Origin: Lumbricus terrestris
Taxonomy: Eukaryota; Annelida; Clitellata; Crassiclitellata; Lumbricidae
Assembly: GCA_949752735.1 (NCBI GenBank)
Contig: OX457043.1
Coordinates: 37,632,605 to 37,696,604, forward strand
Reading direction: 5' to 3'
Length of the DNA: 64,000 nucleotides
Every line of letters starts with the position of its first letter. Position 1 is the stretch's first letter. A model generated the notes under the pieces. The model had not been told where the DNA came from, made no database searches, and was given only the letters and a program-made list of their open reading frames with translations. The position numbers and the translations under genes are program-made. Below, piece after piece: positions 20,796 to 30,700 of the stretch.

Positions 20796-20841
<46 letters not shown>
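20796..20841. repeat. (ATT)n array, about 15 units
   Basis: Perfect ATT run between the 5' end of copy C and the oligo(T) 3' tail of copy D. Confidence 0.98.
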
Positions 20842-20842
<1 letters not shown>

Positions 20843-21560
20843 TTTTTTTTTTACCCGAGGTATTTATGATCCCTCAGGTGCTCAAAAAATTATCCGGAGA
20901 TAGTATTGGTGTTACTCTGGAACGGCCTCATCTTCGTCAAGAGTATGCGGGGTAAAAGTTCCCCGGAAGGCAACCGCATTGAAGCGCTGAATGGTAGAAG
21001 AGAGGCGCTGGAAGAGGTAGCAAGTCTCCTTAGGGTCTCCGGTGATTAGAGTTAATCGTTTCCCTAGCTCTCTGATAAAATCCATGCCACTGGTATTAAT
21101 GGGACCAAGGGTCTCCAGAGCCACCGGGACAAAGAGATGGTTTGCTAGAAGCTGGCTGTACTTCGTAACTTTTCTTGTAGCTGCCAGTTCCGCTGCTGCG
21201 CCCGCCTCGGCCGATGTCGCTTGGAGGTAAGATGGCGCCACAGTATCGATTACGGTGGCGTCCCATACGAGACTGCGTCCTTGATGCCATGGAATCAGCG
21301 TCAGTCCGTCGGGTCTCTTCCCGTCTGTTCTGGAGATCCCGGGTGGTTCCTTGATGTTAGGCCAACCCGCGCGAGAGAGGCTGCGGCTTATCATGTCGTT
21401 CAGCATGGCATGTCTAGCGATTCTGCCTGGACCGAGGCCGCATGACAGACCATGAGAGCCGTCCGCTGTTACCATTGCTCCGCAAGGACACACGTGTGGC
21501 TCGCAGATCTGGATTCCCAAGCGAAGGCCCACCGCAATTCGGACGGTCTCATCGTCCAGC
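20842..21560 (-). mobile_element. Endonuclease LINE copy D, 5' truncated
   Basis: 720-bp copy. The 3' tail is oligo(A) on the sense strand, joined directly to AAT units. The truncation point lies just before the endonuclease zinc motif. It shares its 3' untranslated sequence with the stubs at 18875 and 25509 and with copy 0 at 2546. Confidence 0.9.
20912..21532 (-). CDS. LINE D restriction-like endonuclease domain
   Basis: 206 codons containing a complete endonuclease domain in one frame. The order is zinc motif CPCGAMVTADGSHGLSC, RHAMLNDMISRSLSRAG, KEPPGISRTDGKRPDG, LVWDATVIDT, lysine block AATRKVTKYSQLL and VPVALETLGPIN. The end is FNAVAFRGTF. The order of zinc motif, RPD, D and K fits the PD-(D/E)XK endonuclease of R2/R4-type LINEs. 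The frame continues to the truncation point. Confidence 0.85.
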   Translation of the reverse strand: MGLRLGIQICEPHVCPCGAMVTADGSHGLSCGLGPGRIARHAMLNDMISRSLSRAGWPNIKEPPGISRTDGKRPDGLTLIPWHQGRSLVWDATVIDTVAPSYLQATSAEAGAAAELAATRKVTKYSQLLANHLFVPVALETLGPINTSGMDFIRELGKRLTLITGDPKETCYLFQRLSSTIQRFNAVAFRGTFTPHTLDEDEAVPE

Positions 21561-21589
21561 TTATTATTATTATTATTATTATTATTATT
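21561..21589. repeat. (ATT)n array, about 10 units
   Basis: Perfect ATT run between LINE copies D and E. Confidence 0.97.
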
Positions 21590-23061
21590 GTTGTCAAGCT
21601 ATTGTTATTGAAAGGCTACCCCTTTTCCAAAGCGGGCATGGAATTAACGAAAGAGCCCGTGAAGGCCACAGCGTTAAAGCGCTGAATAGTAATTGAGAGT
21701 CTTTGGAAGAGGAAGGACGTCTCCCTCAGATCGTCCGACGCCTGCGACAGGTGACGACCTAAATCAGTTAACAAATCAATTCCTCTAGAATTGATGGGAC
21801 CTAGCGTCTCCAGGGCCAGCGGAATGAAGTCATGTGTAGCTGTGATCGACGTATATTTTTGTTTCTTTCTACAATCTGCTAGTTCTGCTGCTGCTCCTGC
21901 TGCTGCTCCTGCAGTGACAGCCGTTGCCTGCAGATAGGAGGGCGCAAGGGTGTCGACCACAGTGGCATCCCATACGAGACATCGGCCCGCTTTCCACGGA
22001 ATAAGGGTGGTGCCATCCGGTCTCCTCCCGTCCGAACGTAGCATACCTCGTGGTTCTTTGACCGCTGGAAAACCGGCTCTGATGAGGCTCCGGTGGATAA
22101 GGTCGTTGATGGCAGCGTGCCTGGCGACGCGACCAAAACCAAGAGCACAGGAGAGGCCGTGTGTTCCTCTAGCGGTGACCAGCGTGCCACAAGCGCAGAC
22201 GTGAGGTTGACAGATATTGGCTTCTAGACGAAGTCCGACTGCCACTCTGATGGCCTCATCACTGAGTCTGAGGCCGCAGGAAGTGATCGGCAGACAATGT
22301 AGCCAGTCGCTGGCGTGCTTAAAGGTAACGGCTTTCAGGCGCGCCTGCTCGCTCTGCTCTGTGGTGGAGAGGTGCAGATCTGAAAGCTCTTTTTCAAGAA
22401 TCGGGAAGTCCCACTTTGCTTGTATGCGTGAAGGACAGTATTCCTCCAGCGACAAACCAGTTTTTGACAGCCAGAGCGATAAAAGGCTCGTGTAATGTAA
22501 ATCCGGTTGACTTTCTAACACGGGTAGGATGTTGGACTGAAGCTCGGAGGTGCCCGCGGCCGATGCTAAAAAAGCGGGACGTGCCATCGATGACGCCCTT
22601 CGAATGCCCAGACCGCCTAAACCGATGGGTAAGGTAGCCTGTTGCCACTGCGTGTCAGTAAAGTCTATGTTCAAGATGATCTGTAAGCCTTCCCTCAGAG
22701 TTTGATCGTAAGACTCCAGTACTGGATGATTCGAGCAAGGTGCGCATCTCAGGGTGTAGATTAATTTGGGAGCGCCCATCGAGTGTCTCAGAATCAGTAG
22801 TGCATCGTGACGTGTAATTATGGTTAGTCTAGACAAAGCCTTTTCCAGTTCTTCAGCACGTGATTCCAATGCTCGATTCATGGCTGCTCCTGTGGACAGC
22901 GGTGCTCCCAGGAGTGTCGCTGTGTCTGGATCAGTGTATTCGAATTGTCTGAAAGATGGTTGGTTGATCAGTAGAGGATCTTTAGCAATAAGTTCACATT
23001 TCTTTCTGTTGAAGGTCAGACCCAGATCTGCGCATTCCTTTTCCAGGGTCTCAATATCTTC
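21590..23061 (-). mobile_element. Endonuclease LINE copy E, 5' truncated
   Basis: 1.47-kb copy between ATT arrays, truncated just after the RT palm (FNRKKCELIAKDPL is readable near 23000). No stop or shift was seen downstream of the truncation. It belongs with copy K (30701) by its sequence and closing AVAFTGSF-type motif. Confidence 0.9.
21616..22881 (-). CDS. LINE E protein, partial: thumb and endonuclease
   Basis: 421 codons with the post-RT region (DTQWQQATLPIGLGGLGIRR) and a linker of about 100 residues. The zinc motif CACGTLVTARGTHGLSC follows, then RHAAINDLIHRSLIRAG, RSDGRRPDGTTLIPW and LVWDATVVDT, then VPLALETLGPINS. A small alanine-rich expansion (TAGAAAGAAAELAD) is seen only here. 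The start Met is arbitrary, because the frame is open upstream to the ATT array. Confidence 0.85.
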   Translation of the reverse strand: MNRALESRAEELEKALSRLTIITRHDALLILRHSMGAPKLIYTLRCAPCSNHPVLESYDQTLREGLQIILNIDFTDTQWQQATLPIGLGGLGIRRASSMARPAFLASAAGTSELQSNILPVLESQPDLHYTSLLSLWLSKTGLSLEEYCPSRIQAKWDFPILEKELSDLHLSTTEQSEQARLKAVTFKHASDWLHCLPITSCGLRLSDEAIRVAVGLRLEANICQPHVCACGTLVTARGTHGLSCALGFGRVARHAAINDLIHRSLIRAGFPAVKEPRGMLRSDGRRPDGTTLIPWKAGRCLVWDATVVDTLAPSYLQATAVTAGAAAGAAAELADCRKKQKYTSITATHDFIPLALETLGPINSRGIDLLTDLGRHLSQASDDLRETSFLFQRLSITIQRFNAVAFTGSFVNSMPALEKG

Positions 23062-23169
<108 letters not shown>

Positions 23170-23204
23170 TTCGATGTAGTTTTCACATATCAGTTACAGT
23201 TTTC

Positions 23205-23693
23205 TTAGGGCAGCCGGACCATGGCCCCAGGCAATCCAGATAAGGTGCCCTGGTAGGCAACTGCGTTGAAACGTTGGATTGTAATTGATATACTCTGGAA
23301 AAGATATCCTGTTTCGCGCAAATCTCCAGAAATCCTCGACAACCGGAGACCGATCTCGAACACAAAGGCGAGACCCTCGTTGTTGATGGGGCCCATAGTT
23401 TCCACGGCTAACGGGACGAAAAGGTATGTCCTTTGGAGGTCCGAATATTTGGTAAGCCTCCTTGTGGCGGCTTTCTCCACCTCAGGGTCTTTGCCGAGGG
23501 TGAGGTGGTCGAGATATCCAAAAGCCAAGTGAGACAGAAGGCTGGTTAGAATTGGTTGTAGCGGTAGACAGAACTGGATCGCCCTGTTGCGAACCTTCCT
23601 GCGATAGTATATTAAACTTGCCGAATTGTAGAGAAGTCGTCTCGGCGTAGGCAAGGTGGCAGTATGCGGCCAATTCAGGGATGATTTCATCAA
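23205..23693 (-). pseudogene. LINE F RT-endonuclease junction
   Basis: 162-codon frame that fuses the RT palm (FGYLDHLTLG) to the endonuclease tail (EKAATRRLTKYSDLQRTYLFVP) in frame through the deletion. The tail then runs to the natural stop. Confidence 0.8.
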
Positions 23694-24455
23694 CCGACGC
23701 TAGCATGGAATCACGATGTAGGCTATTGAATGCGTTCGAGATGTCAAGCTTGACCAATATTGACTCTGTGCCCATATTTTTAAAGAATCGTCTGGCAGCA
23801 TGGATCGCAGCCTCGCAGTCTCCGGATACTCCCACCCCCAGTTGTTTAGGGGTCAGGTACGGCGTGACACGCGGAATGGCAACTGCGTTGGCGCATTTAG
23901 ATGCGAGTCTGCGCCAGACATATCCAATGGCAATCGGTCTTAGGCCGCCATATTTCTTGCGAAAAGAGTTCCTCCAAATAAGATGGAACGAAATTCTTGA
24001 GGGCTGGTGCCGGCCAGAAATAGGTTGATGAATGCGGTCGTCGCCTTGAGTAGCCCAGGTCCTGCGTCCGGATCGCTCAAGAGTTCCGCGACGTGCTGAG
24101 GGCGCAAACCATCCGGACCGCCTGACGAGCCCATGGGGAAAGACCGTATTGATGCACGTATCTCCAGCTCAGTGGCCTGGAACGGCGCGCTTGATGACGA
24201 GCGGAAGATGGCGGGGCGGTCAGGTGGTGGCGCCGGGTGCTTTTGTCGAAGAGCTTCAAACGTTTCTTCATTAATCGGCGCAGGTGTGTCGTCGGAGCAG
24301 AGGATACGGGCCACAGCACTGACATTACCATCCTCCAACTTGGCGGCCACCGCCGACGCAAGCGCATGCTTACCATCCAAGTCCGGAGGTTTGCGTCTGA
24401 TAAAGGTATCCGCGACTGACTCGAAAAGGGTATCAGCGAGAGTCGACCATCTCAA
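23482..24455 (-). pseudogene. LINE F RT, N-terminal half
   Basis: Two overlapping frames. At 23940-24455 there is the pre-RT and finger region (SSGGPDGLRPQHVAELL, then ILFGGTLFA). At 23482-23835 there is the first RT acid (VKLDISNAFNSLHRD) and the QEGSQQGDP block. A frameshift lies near 23.95 kb. About 90 percent similar to copy A by eye. Confidence 0.8.
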
Positions 24456-24975
24456 ATGAAAGTCATCAGCGCGCTTCTTGATGATAGACGACCGCCTCTC
24501 AATGGCACTTCAAAAATCCCCGCTCCGAAGGTGAAGAGACGTCGCCATCCTTCAGTGGCCTCGGGGTTCTGCAATATGGATTCCAATAAGTTAGTAAGAA
24601 GGCGTCCAGCCACAGATCTTGCACCCCGTGAGATATGTCTGAGAAGACCTCTTGAGAGGCATGGGTGCTGCATTGGTCTCGTGGGCCTCGGGGCCAGTGT
24701 ATCCGGGACGTCAACCGACCGACTTTGCGTAGTTACGTCAGGTTCGGGGTCCTCTTGTGTTGCGGCGGCCACAGAACCAGGAAGACCCATGGATCCAGTG
24801 GTACCAGTAGACAGGGCGGCCGATGCGAACCCAGGCATGGGTTAACTCTCGGCCCATGTTGGTGGACCATGCCATCCTTGTTGTGTATTAGACGGATTGT
24901 GTGGCAGACGCTACATGTTCCTTGAACCATCTTCGGCTTTACACTGGATGTGATTGTATCGGACAGAAGAACCAT
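24452..24975 (-). pseudogene. LINE F N-terminal region with zinc finger
   Basis: The upstream frame (24733-24975) carries CSVC, 13 residues, then HQHG and later PC, which resembles the N-terminal zinc fingers that bind target DNA in R2/R4-type LINEs. The next frame (24452-24838) is a Pro/Thr-rich linker with a conserved basic stretch (RHISRGARSVAGRLL). A frameshift joins them near 24.84 kb. No other copy in the window reaches this far. Confidence 0.6.
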
Positions 24976-25345
24976 TTGCGAGAGCGTGAAGTGTGAGAAA
25001 TGTATCTCGATGTCAATAAACAGTATTTGAAATGTAAATAGATGCGCAGTTTTACTGCGTTGCTAGGCAGCACGCATTATGACGTCATCGGATGGTAACC
25101 GTTTAACTGGTGGAGATCATAAAGTTAAATTCCGGGCTTAAGTTGCACAGACCATAAATGTAACTTAAGAATATTGAAAAACCTGATTTTGACACAAGAA
25201 AGTATGTAGATATAATTGATCCTGGTATCAATAGAAATCCAGAGATATAAAAATCGAAACTTAACGAACTCGCGTTATTCCAACACACTTCGAAAGTCTA
25301 AGAGAGAAAAATCATCGACTGACTCGCTACGTTACGTTTCTTTTT

Positions 25346-25408
25346 CTATTATTATTATTATTATTTTTTTTTTATTTTTAAATTTTTTTTATTTTTATAT
25401 TATTATTC
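25346..25408. repeat. (ATT)n and T-rich run
   Basis: ATT units, then AT-rich T runs, then ATT again. This is the 5' border of copy F and the start of the next stub. Confidence 0.9.
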
Positions 25409-25489
25409 CTTTTAATGTCTTCAACAAACAACAACAGTAACAGAAAGTACAAAAAACTAGGGAAGTAGTGGCTGGTGTTAATTGTGTTG
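25409..25489. other. Short insert between ATT arrays
   Basis: 81 bp (with aacaaacaacaacagtaaca) between two ATT runs. By position it is probably the 3' stub of another LINE, but I see no match to the other 3' ends. Confidence 0.4.
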
Positions 25490-25508
25490 TTATTATTATT
25501 ATTATTTT
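25490..25508. repeat. (ATT)n array, 6 units
   Basis: Short ATT run bordering the stub at 25509. Confidence 0.9.
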
Positions 25509-25659
25509 ATTTTTATTTTTTTTATTTTATTTTTTTTTGCCCCGAGGTATTTAGGATCCCTCAGGGACTTCATTACTAACTATTGGTTAAAAACTAGTCC
25601 AGAATGACCCTACTCTTCGTTGTCTTGATCATCGAAAGTGCCTCGGAATGCGATCGCAT
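25509..25659 (-). mobile_element. LINE 3' stub with last codons, type D
   Basis: About 150 bp. T-rich start and gaggtatttaggatccctca as in copy D. Its far end encodes the last residues of the protein (AIAFRGTF, then an acidic tail and stop) before ATT begins. Severely 5'-truncated insertion. Confidence 0.85.
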
Positions 25660-25676
25660 AATTATTATTATTATTA

Positions 25677-25724
<48 letters not shown>

Positions 25725-25748
25725 CATTATTATTATTATTATTATTAT
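25660..25748. repeat. (ATT)n array, about 29 units
   Basis: ATT run with one ATC variant, between two LINE stubs. Confidence 0.97.
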
Positions 25749-25785
25749 AACTGGAACGGTAGGTTTAGAATTCGATTCAGTTTTT
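25749..25785 (-). mobile_element. LINE 3' stub, type A, 37 bp
   Basis: ctggaacggtaggtttagaa and following bases match the last 40 bp of LINE copy A (15068) with few changes, and ATT lies on both sides. Among the shortest recognisable insertions in the cluster. Confidence 0.75.
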
Positions 25786-25799
25786 TATATTATTATTGC

Positions 25800-25860
<61 letters not shown>
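25786..25860. repeat. (ATT)n array
   Basis: ATT run of about 24 units before the 3' end of copy H. Confidence 0.97.
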
Positions 25861-25863
<3 letters not shown>

Positions 25864-25917
25864 ACAATCCTTTATTGAAAGACCAATCAAGATTAAAAAC
25901 TAAAATCAGAAAAGTGT

Positions 25918-26400
25918 TCAAGCGAAAAGTGCATTGTTCTCGTCCCCGGTGAGTGGTGCAAAAGAACCTCTGAAAGCAACAGCATTAAAACGTTGCGTGC
26001 AGATAGAAAGTCTCTGAAAGAGATAGACAATTTCTCTAGGATCGCCAGAAACAGCGGCACAACGGCGGACCAACTCCAATAAAAATTCGCGACCCGCACG
26101 ATTGATGGGGCCTAATGATTCGATTGCGATTGGCACAAACTCGTGGGAGACAGGAAGCGTCGAGTACTTGCTGCACTTTCGATCCGCCGCGTGTTCAGCA
26201 GCACCTCCGGAAACCGCTGAAGACAAATGTAAGTAGGAGACAGCACATGTGTGGATGGCTGTGTAGTCCCAGGCGACATATTTACCTCTGGCCCATGGGA
26301 CGAGAGTGGCACCGTCAGGTCTTTTGCCGTCCGTTCTAATCAGGCCTGGAGGCTCTTTAGAACTGGAGATGTTAGCCTTCGAGAGTACCCTCCACACCAA
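25918..26400 (-). pseudogene. LINE H endonuclease domain
   Basis: 160 codons: KEPPGLIRTDGKRPDGATLV, then YVAWDYTAIHTC (second acid kept), lysine block AADRKCSKYSTLP, VPIAIESLGPIN, and the end FNAVAFRGSF. The zinc motif precedes it in a broken stretch at 26400-26490, so the domain is complete apart from the shift. Confidence 0.85.
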
Positions 26401-26481
26401 GTCGTTGACCGCAAAGTGTCGAGCTGTTCTTCAAGAAGAGCGTCTGCAGACCAACCCGTGGTGTCCTCTTGAGTCGGCGGT

Positions 26482-28401
26482 CTATCCGCACTGACACTGG
26501 TGCGGTGTACATAGATCCAAACCCAGACGCAGTCCAACGGCCACCCGGATTGCCTCATTGCTTAGATCCAAGCCACATGCGGTCACAGGAATAGTTGATA
26601 GCCAGTCCCCCGCATGAGGAGAGGTCACCGCAAACAACCGGGCCATGTTGACTGGATCGCTGTAGGAGGCCCATACCGCTGTCCTGTCTACCTCAATCAG
26701 TGGTCTATCCCACACGCTCTGCCTGCTCCAAAGGGGCTCTTCACTACTCGGTTGGGTGTTCTTGCGGACCTCGAGCAAATCGTCGATGTGGACATCACCC
26801 CACTCCTCCTTGCTCAGAATCATACTCACGAGTGACTTTGTCGATGCGGCTGATGCCAAGTAAGCTGAAGATGCCAGCATCGAGACACGTCTAACTCCGA
26901 GTCCTCCATCTCTAATTGGGAGTGAGGCTTGTAGCCATTGAATGTTGTTGAGGCTGATGTTGATGATGTTCTCTAGCCCTTTACGCATTTGATTATCCAT
27001 TTTCTCGAGCAGTGGATGGCTATGGCATGGGGCAGTTCTCAGCAAATAAGTAAGTTTTGCTGCCCCAAAACTTGCCCGCAGCAGGATCAACGCTGCCTGG
27101 GCTCGAAGGCAGGCCAGGTCCGTCACTGCCCGTTCCAATATCTCGCTGTGCCTCAGCAGCGCCCCGTCCAAAGCCCCACCTCGGAACAATGGGGCCCCCA
27201 GTAGGAGGAGCGACCCCATGTCCAACCGTTCGAAACCTTCGAATGCTGGCTCCGTTTGTTCCGTCATTGAATAGAGTTCACATTTCTTACTATTCAAGCA
27301 GATACCAAGCGATGTCTCGAAATCCTTAATCGATGCCACATCCTGTCGTACGTCCTCCATCTTACCTCCCAGAGAGATGTCGTCCAGATAGCCAAGCCTG
27401 AAAATTGAGCCCATTGCACGCAAGACTGGCTGCAGAGACAGAAGAGGCCCCAATGGATCTCCCTGTTGCGGTCCCATCTTCGAACGAACCACGAAGGAGC
27501 CAAACTGCAGCTGAGAATCTGCTGCGTACGACTGGTGTGTGAAGCCGTAGATCTCAGGAATAATGTCGTAAACCGTCTGGAGCATGACGTCTCTTCGCAA
27601 AGTGTTGAATGCATTTGTGAAGTCAAGTTTCACGAAGATCTCGTCCTCTGTTATGTTTGTGACGAAGCTTCTTGCTGCATGTACTGCCGCTTCACCGCCT
27701 CCTGGGACGGCCACTCCAACTTGCAATGGGGCGCAGAAAGATTCTAGCCTTCCAAGGGCGTAGCTGTTAGCGCACTTTGCTGCCAGCCTCCTCCAGGAGT
27801 ACCCAATCGCTATTGGTCTAAGGCCTCCTGATTTCTTAGAAAGGGCGATTAGGGTGCCACCGAAAAGAATCTCTCGCATTTCTTTTGGACAATCTCCTCT
27901 CAGCAGCACGTTGATGAAGCTTGTAAGTGTCTGTAAGAACAATTCTGAAGATTCTTTATTATTAAGCAAGTCGAGAAGGTGTTGGGGTCGCAACCCGTCC
28001 GGTCCCCCAGCGGACCCTGCCGGGAAAGATCGCACAGCATCCGCCACATCCTTTTCCGAGGCCTGGTATGGCGTGGTCCGCGCCACATCCGGCAATTCTG
28101 CCAGTTTGAAAGCCCACTTGTCCGACGGGTGTCTTTCCTGCATTGCTTCAACGGTTTCTGATGTCGCCTTGACTGGATGGTCCTGGCTACAGAGGATGCG
28201 TGTGGCTGCTTTGATATTTCCATCTTCCAGTTTGGCGTTGACTGCTGCCAAGAACAAATCCCTCTCACTGATGTATTTTCCGCTATGTGCTGCGTCCTGT
28301 TCGTCTTCAACATCCGTCATCTGGAACTCACGGTTATCAATTCGTTTCTTGACTACATTGGCCATGTTGCGTCTGCGTCCGGACCGTTTCGGTTGCGCCA
28401 A
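26482..28401 (-). pseudogene. LINE H protein: RT and thumb, 639 codons
   Basis: Residues 1-120 are a pre-RT region. The PDG block (GSAGGPDGLRPQHLLDLL) is near residue 140 and the fingers include IALSKKSGGLRPIAIGYSW near 190. The first catalytic Asp is in VKLDFTNAFNTLRRD near 260, MGPQQGDPLGP follows near 315, and the catalytic YLDD is near 340 (about 27380). NIQWLQASLPIRDGGLGVRR is near 465. The frame ends in CTPHQCQCG, the first part of the endonuclease zinc motif, where a shift occurs. RT motifs are intact. The Met start at 28401 lies 10 bp from the ATT array, so the true N-terminus may be missing. Confidence 0.9.
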
Positions 28402-28409
28402 GATGTTCG

Positions 28410-28411
<2 letters not shown>

Positions 28412-28505
<94 letters not shown>

Positions 28506-28513
28506 ATTATTAT
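28412..28513. repeat. (ATT)n array, about 33 units
   Basis: Near-perfect ATT between LINE copies H and I. Poly-Tyr and poly-Leu frames through it are artefacts. Confidence 0.98.
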
Positions 28514-28538
28514 ACAACTGTCAGATTATATAGCATTG

Positions 28539-29000
28539 TTACAAAGGCAATGTGGAAGAGAAGCAGATGGCGTTCCCCCGCTGGACTGCCACCGAGATTC
28601 TTTGAAGAAGGTAACTCGTCTCGAGTCTGTCCTGAGTCGCCTCGGTCAACCTTCGTCCCAGGTCTAAAACAAAGTCCAGTCCCTCCGAGCTCCAAGAACC
28701 GCCGGATTCCAATGCCACCGCCACGAAGGCATGGGTCCGAGTGACTGCGGCGTACTTTGATCTTTTGGCGACGGCTGCCTGGTTTGCGGCCTCGCCCGCT
28801 CCGGCTGATGTTGCTGCCAGATGCGATGCCGCAAAGGTGTCTGACACTGTCACATCCCAAGTGAGACATCTCCCACATGACCAGGGAATAAGCGTCACAC
28901 CGTCCGGCCGCTTTCCGTCCTCCCTGGTGAGCCCTAACGGTTCCTTCTGCGATGGAATATTCGCTCTTCTTAAGGCGCGCCATATGATGTCGTTCAGCAT
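28539..29000 (-). pseudogene. LINE I endonuclease domain
   Basis: 153 codons: NDIIWRALRRANIPSQKEPLG, DGKRPDGVTLIPWSCGRCL, TWDVTVSDT, lysine block AAVAKRSKYAAVTRTHAFV, ESGGSW, and the LQRGNAICFSS end. The zinc motif lies just upstream (LCEPHLCHCG and following) in other frames. Confidence 0.85.
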
Positions 29001-29114
29001 ATTATGACGTTGCTGTTTGCCCGCGTTTTTTCTGCAAGCCAGACCGGGGAGTCCTCTGGCGTCGACTCTTTCTCCACAGTGACACAGATGTGGTTCACAG
29101 AGAGTTGTCCCGAG

Positions 29115-29516
29115 TCACATTCCAACTGAAATCCTTATCACCTCGTCGGACAGGCGCAGACACAGAGCTGTTACCGGAGGTGCTAACAGCCAATCTCCTG
29201 CGTGTGGCGCCTGAGAGGCTAAGAGTCGAGCCCGGTCAAGTGCTGTACTCGCTGACTCGTTCAGGGATGTCCATGCCTTTTTGATCCAGAGGCTATCCCA
29301 TTCCCTTTGACGATGTGCTGCTGATCCGGATGGTGGTTCAGATCCCGTGAATGTTGACCATGCGTTTAGCGCTGTGTCCACTAGGTCGTCCGAGGTGTCA
29401 GCTGTGTCTGGTGGCAGTATGTTTGCTTGAAGTTCGCTAGTGCTCGCAGCAGATGCCAAGAAGGCAGAAAGTGCCAGCGTTGCAGCACAGCGTATACCAA
29501 GACCACCATCCTTCAC
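29115..29516 (-). pseudogene. LINE I thumb and linker
   Basis: 133 codons from the KDGGLGIRCAATLALSAFLA block to LRLSDEVIRISVG, the region just before the zinc motif. A stop at about 29.55 kb separates it from the RT frame. Confidence 0.8.
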
Positions 29517-29552
29517 CTGTAGGGACGCCTGAAGCCACTTCTCGTCCGATAG

Positions 29553-30416
29553 CTAAACGTTCAGTATGCTTGTTAAGCCTTTTCTCAACAAAGAATAAAA
29601 TCTAGTGAGACTAGGACAGTCGACGCATAAGGCAGTGCGCATTGTGTAGAGGAGCTTTGGTACACTCAATCCATTACGTAATAGGATTAAAGCATCATGC
29701 GACTGAAGCATGGACAGCCTCCCTATAGCTCGTTCTAGGTCTTCTGCCTTCTTGCTCACTACCTTATCAATGGCCGGCCCAGGCATCAGAGGTGAGCCTA
29801 GCAGCGTCGCTTCTTCCAATGGCGTGTTCTTGAAACCGAAAAATGAGGGATCGTCGACCTTTTTGTCGGAGTCTTGACAAATGACCTCACATTTCGCGCG
29901 GTTGAGCATAAGTCCAAGTTTAGCTGACTCGTTTGCAATTAACTCGACGTCATGGGCCACAACATCTACCTTGCCTCCCAGTGTTAGATCGTCTAAGAAT
30001 GCCACTCTTAACTCTGATTTCAGCTGTAATAAGAGTGGGTGCAGTGTTAAACAGAATTCCAGTGGACCCAACGGATCACCTTGCTGAGTTCCTTCTTCTG
30101 ATCGTAGGACATTTGAAGTATGCCTCAACATCGGACTGCATGAATATGAAGCGTGGGCGAAACGGTAAAGTTCCGGTATGTCTTTTGCAACAGCTTCCAA
30201 AAGTGAGTCCCTGCGAAGAGTGTTGAAAGCATTAGCAAAGTCTAACTTGACCAGAACACCACCATTTGTTTTCATCGAAGTAGCCCAGCGTCTGGTTGCA
30301 TGTACTGCTGCTTCAGCGCCTCCAGGTACTCCAACCCCCAGTTGAACAGGGGCGAGTATATCTGATAGTCTGGCAACAGCGTGGGCGTTCGCGCATTTGG
30401 CTGCCAAGCGTCGCAA
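29553..30416 (-). pseudogene. LINE I RT domain
   Basis: 287 codons with LGVGVPGGAEAAVHATRRW, VKLDFANAFNTLRRD, EEGTQQGDPLGPLEF and the catalytic site FLDD in VAFLDDLTLGG. The usual post-palm SLTRFYSLLRKGLTSILN follows. RT catalytic acids are intact. Confidence 0.85.
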
Positions 30417-30490
30417 CGTGTATCCGACAGCGATTGGTCTGATGCCTCCATCTTTTTTCCTTAAAGCAATTAGATTTGCCCCAATTAGAT

Positions 30491-30509
30491 TTATTATTAT
30501 TATTATTAC

Positions 30510-30548
<39 letters not shown>
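30491..30548. repeat. (ATT)n array, about 19 units
   Basis: ATT with one ACT variant between copy I and the stub at 30549. Confidence 0.97.
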
Positions 30549-30549
<1 letters not shown>

Positions 30550-30664
30550 AAAACATTTATTCAAGAAAAAGTTTTTTGTTCATTACATTCGAACCACCCC
30601 AATGTCTAGGCTATTATCGACATATTAATGTGCCACACAGTCTCATCTGCTGCAGGTCGCTTCC
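30549..30664 (-). mobile_element. LINE 3' stub, type C
   Basis: 116 bp with caatgtctaggct, shared with copy C at 19230, and an acatttattcaag start like the 3' end of copy C. ATT on both sides. Mostly untranslated sequence with a few terminal codons. Confidence 0.7.
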
Positions 30665-30700
30665 TTATTATTATTATTGTTATTATTACTGTTATTATTA
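30665..30700. repeat. (ATT)n array with GTT/ACT variants
   Basis: About 12 degenerate units. The degeneracy suggests an older array. Confidence 0.9.

Larger units (their letters stand above)
25861..28411 (-). mobile_element. Endonuclease LINE copy H, near complete coding
   Basis: 2.55-kb copy with ATT on both sides. It holds the longest LINE reading frame in the window, from a pre-RT region through RT and thumb to the first half of the zinc motif. A frameshift near 26.44 kb separates this from the rest of the endonuclease. Copy N at 44608 is a close, more damaged relative. Confidence 0.9.
28514..30490 (-). mobile_element. Endonuclease LINE copy I
   Basis: 1.98-kb copy between ATT arrays, 5' truncated within the RT fingers (an atttgccccaattagat edge). 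It splits into three frames by at least two shifts: RT (29553-30416), thumb (29115-29516) and endonuclease (28539-29000). It is the closest relative of the copy split by the Copia element. Confidence 0.9.

Noticed and set aside
27854..28744. 296-codon plus-strand frame
   Set aside because: Antisense of LINE H RT running through an ATT array (poly-Tyr) into antisense of LINE I. No motif of its own.
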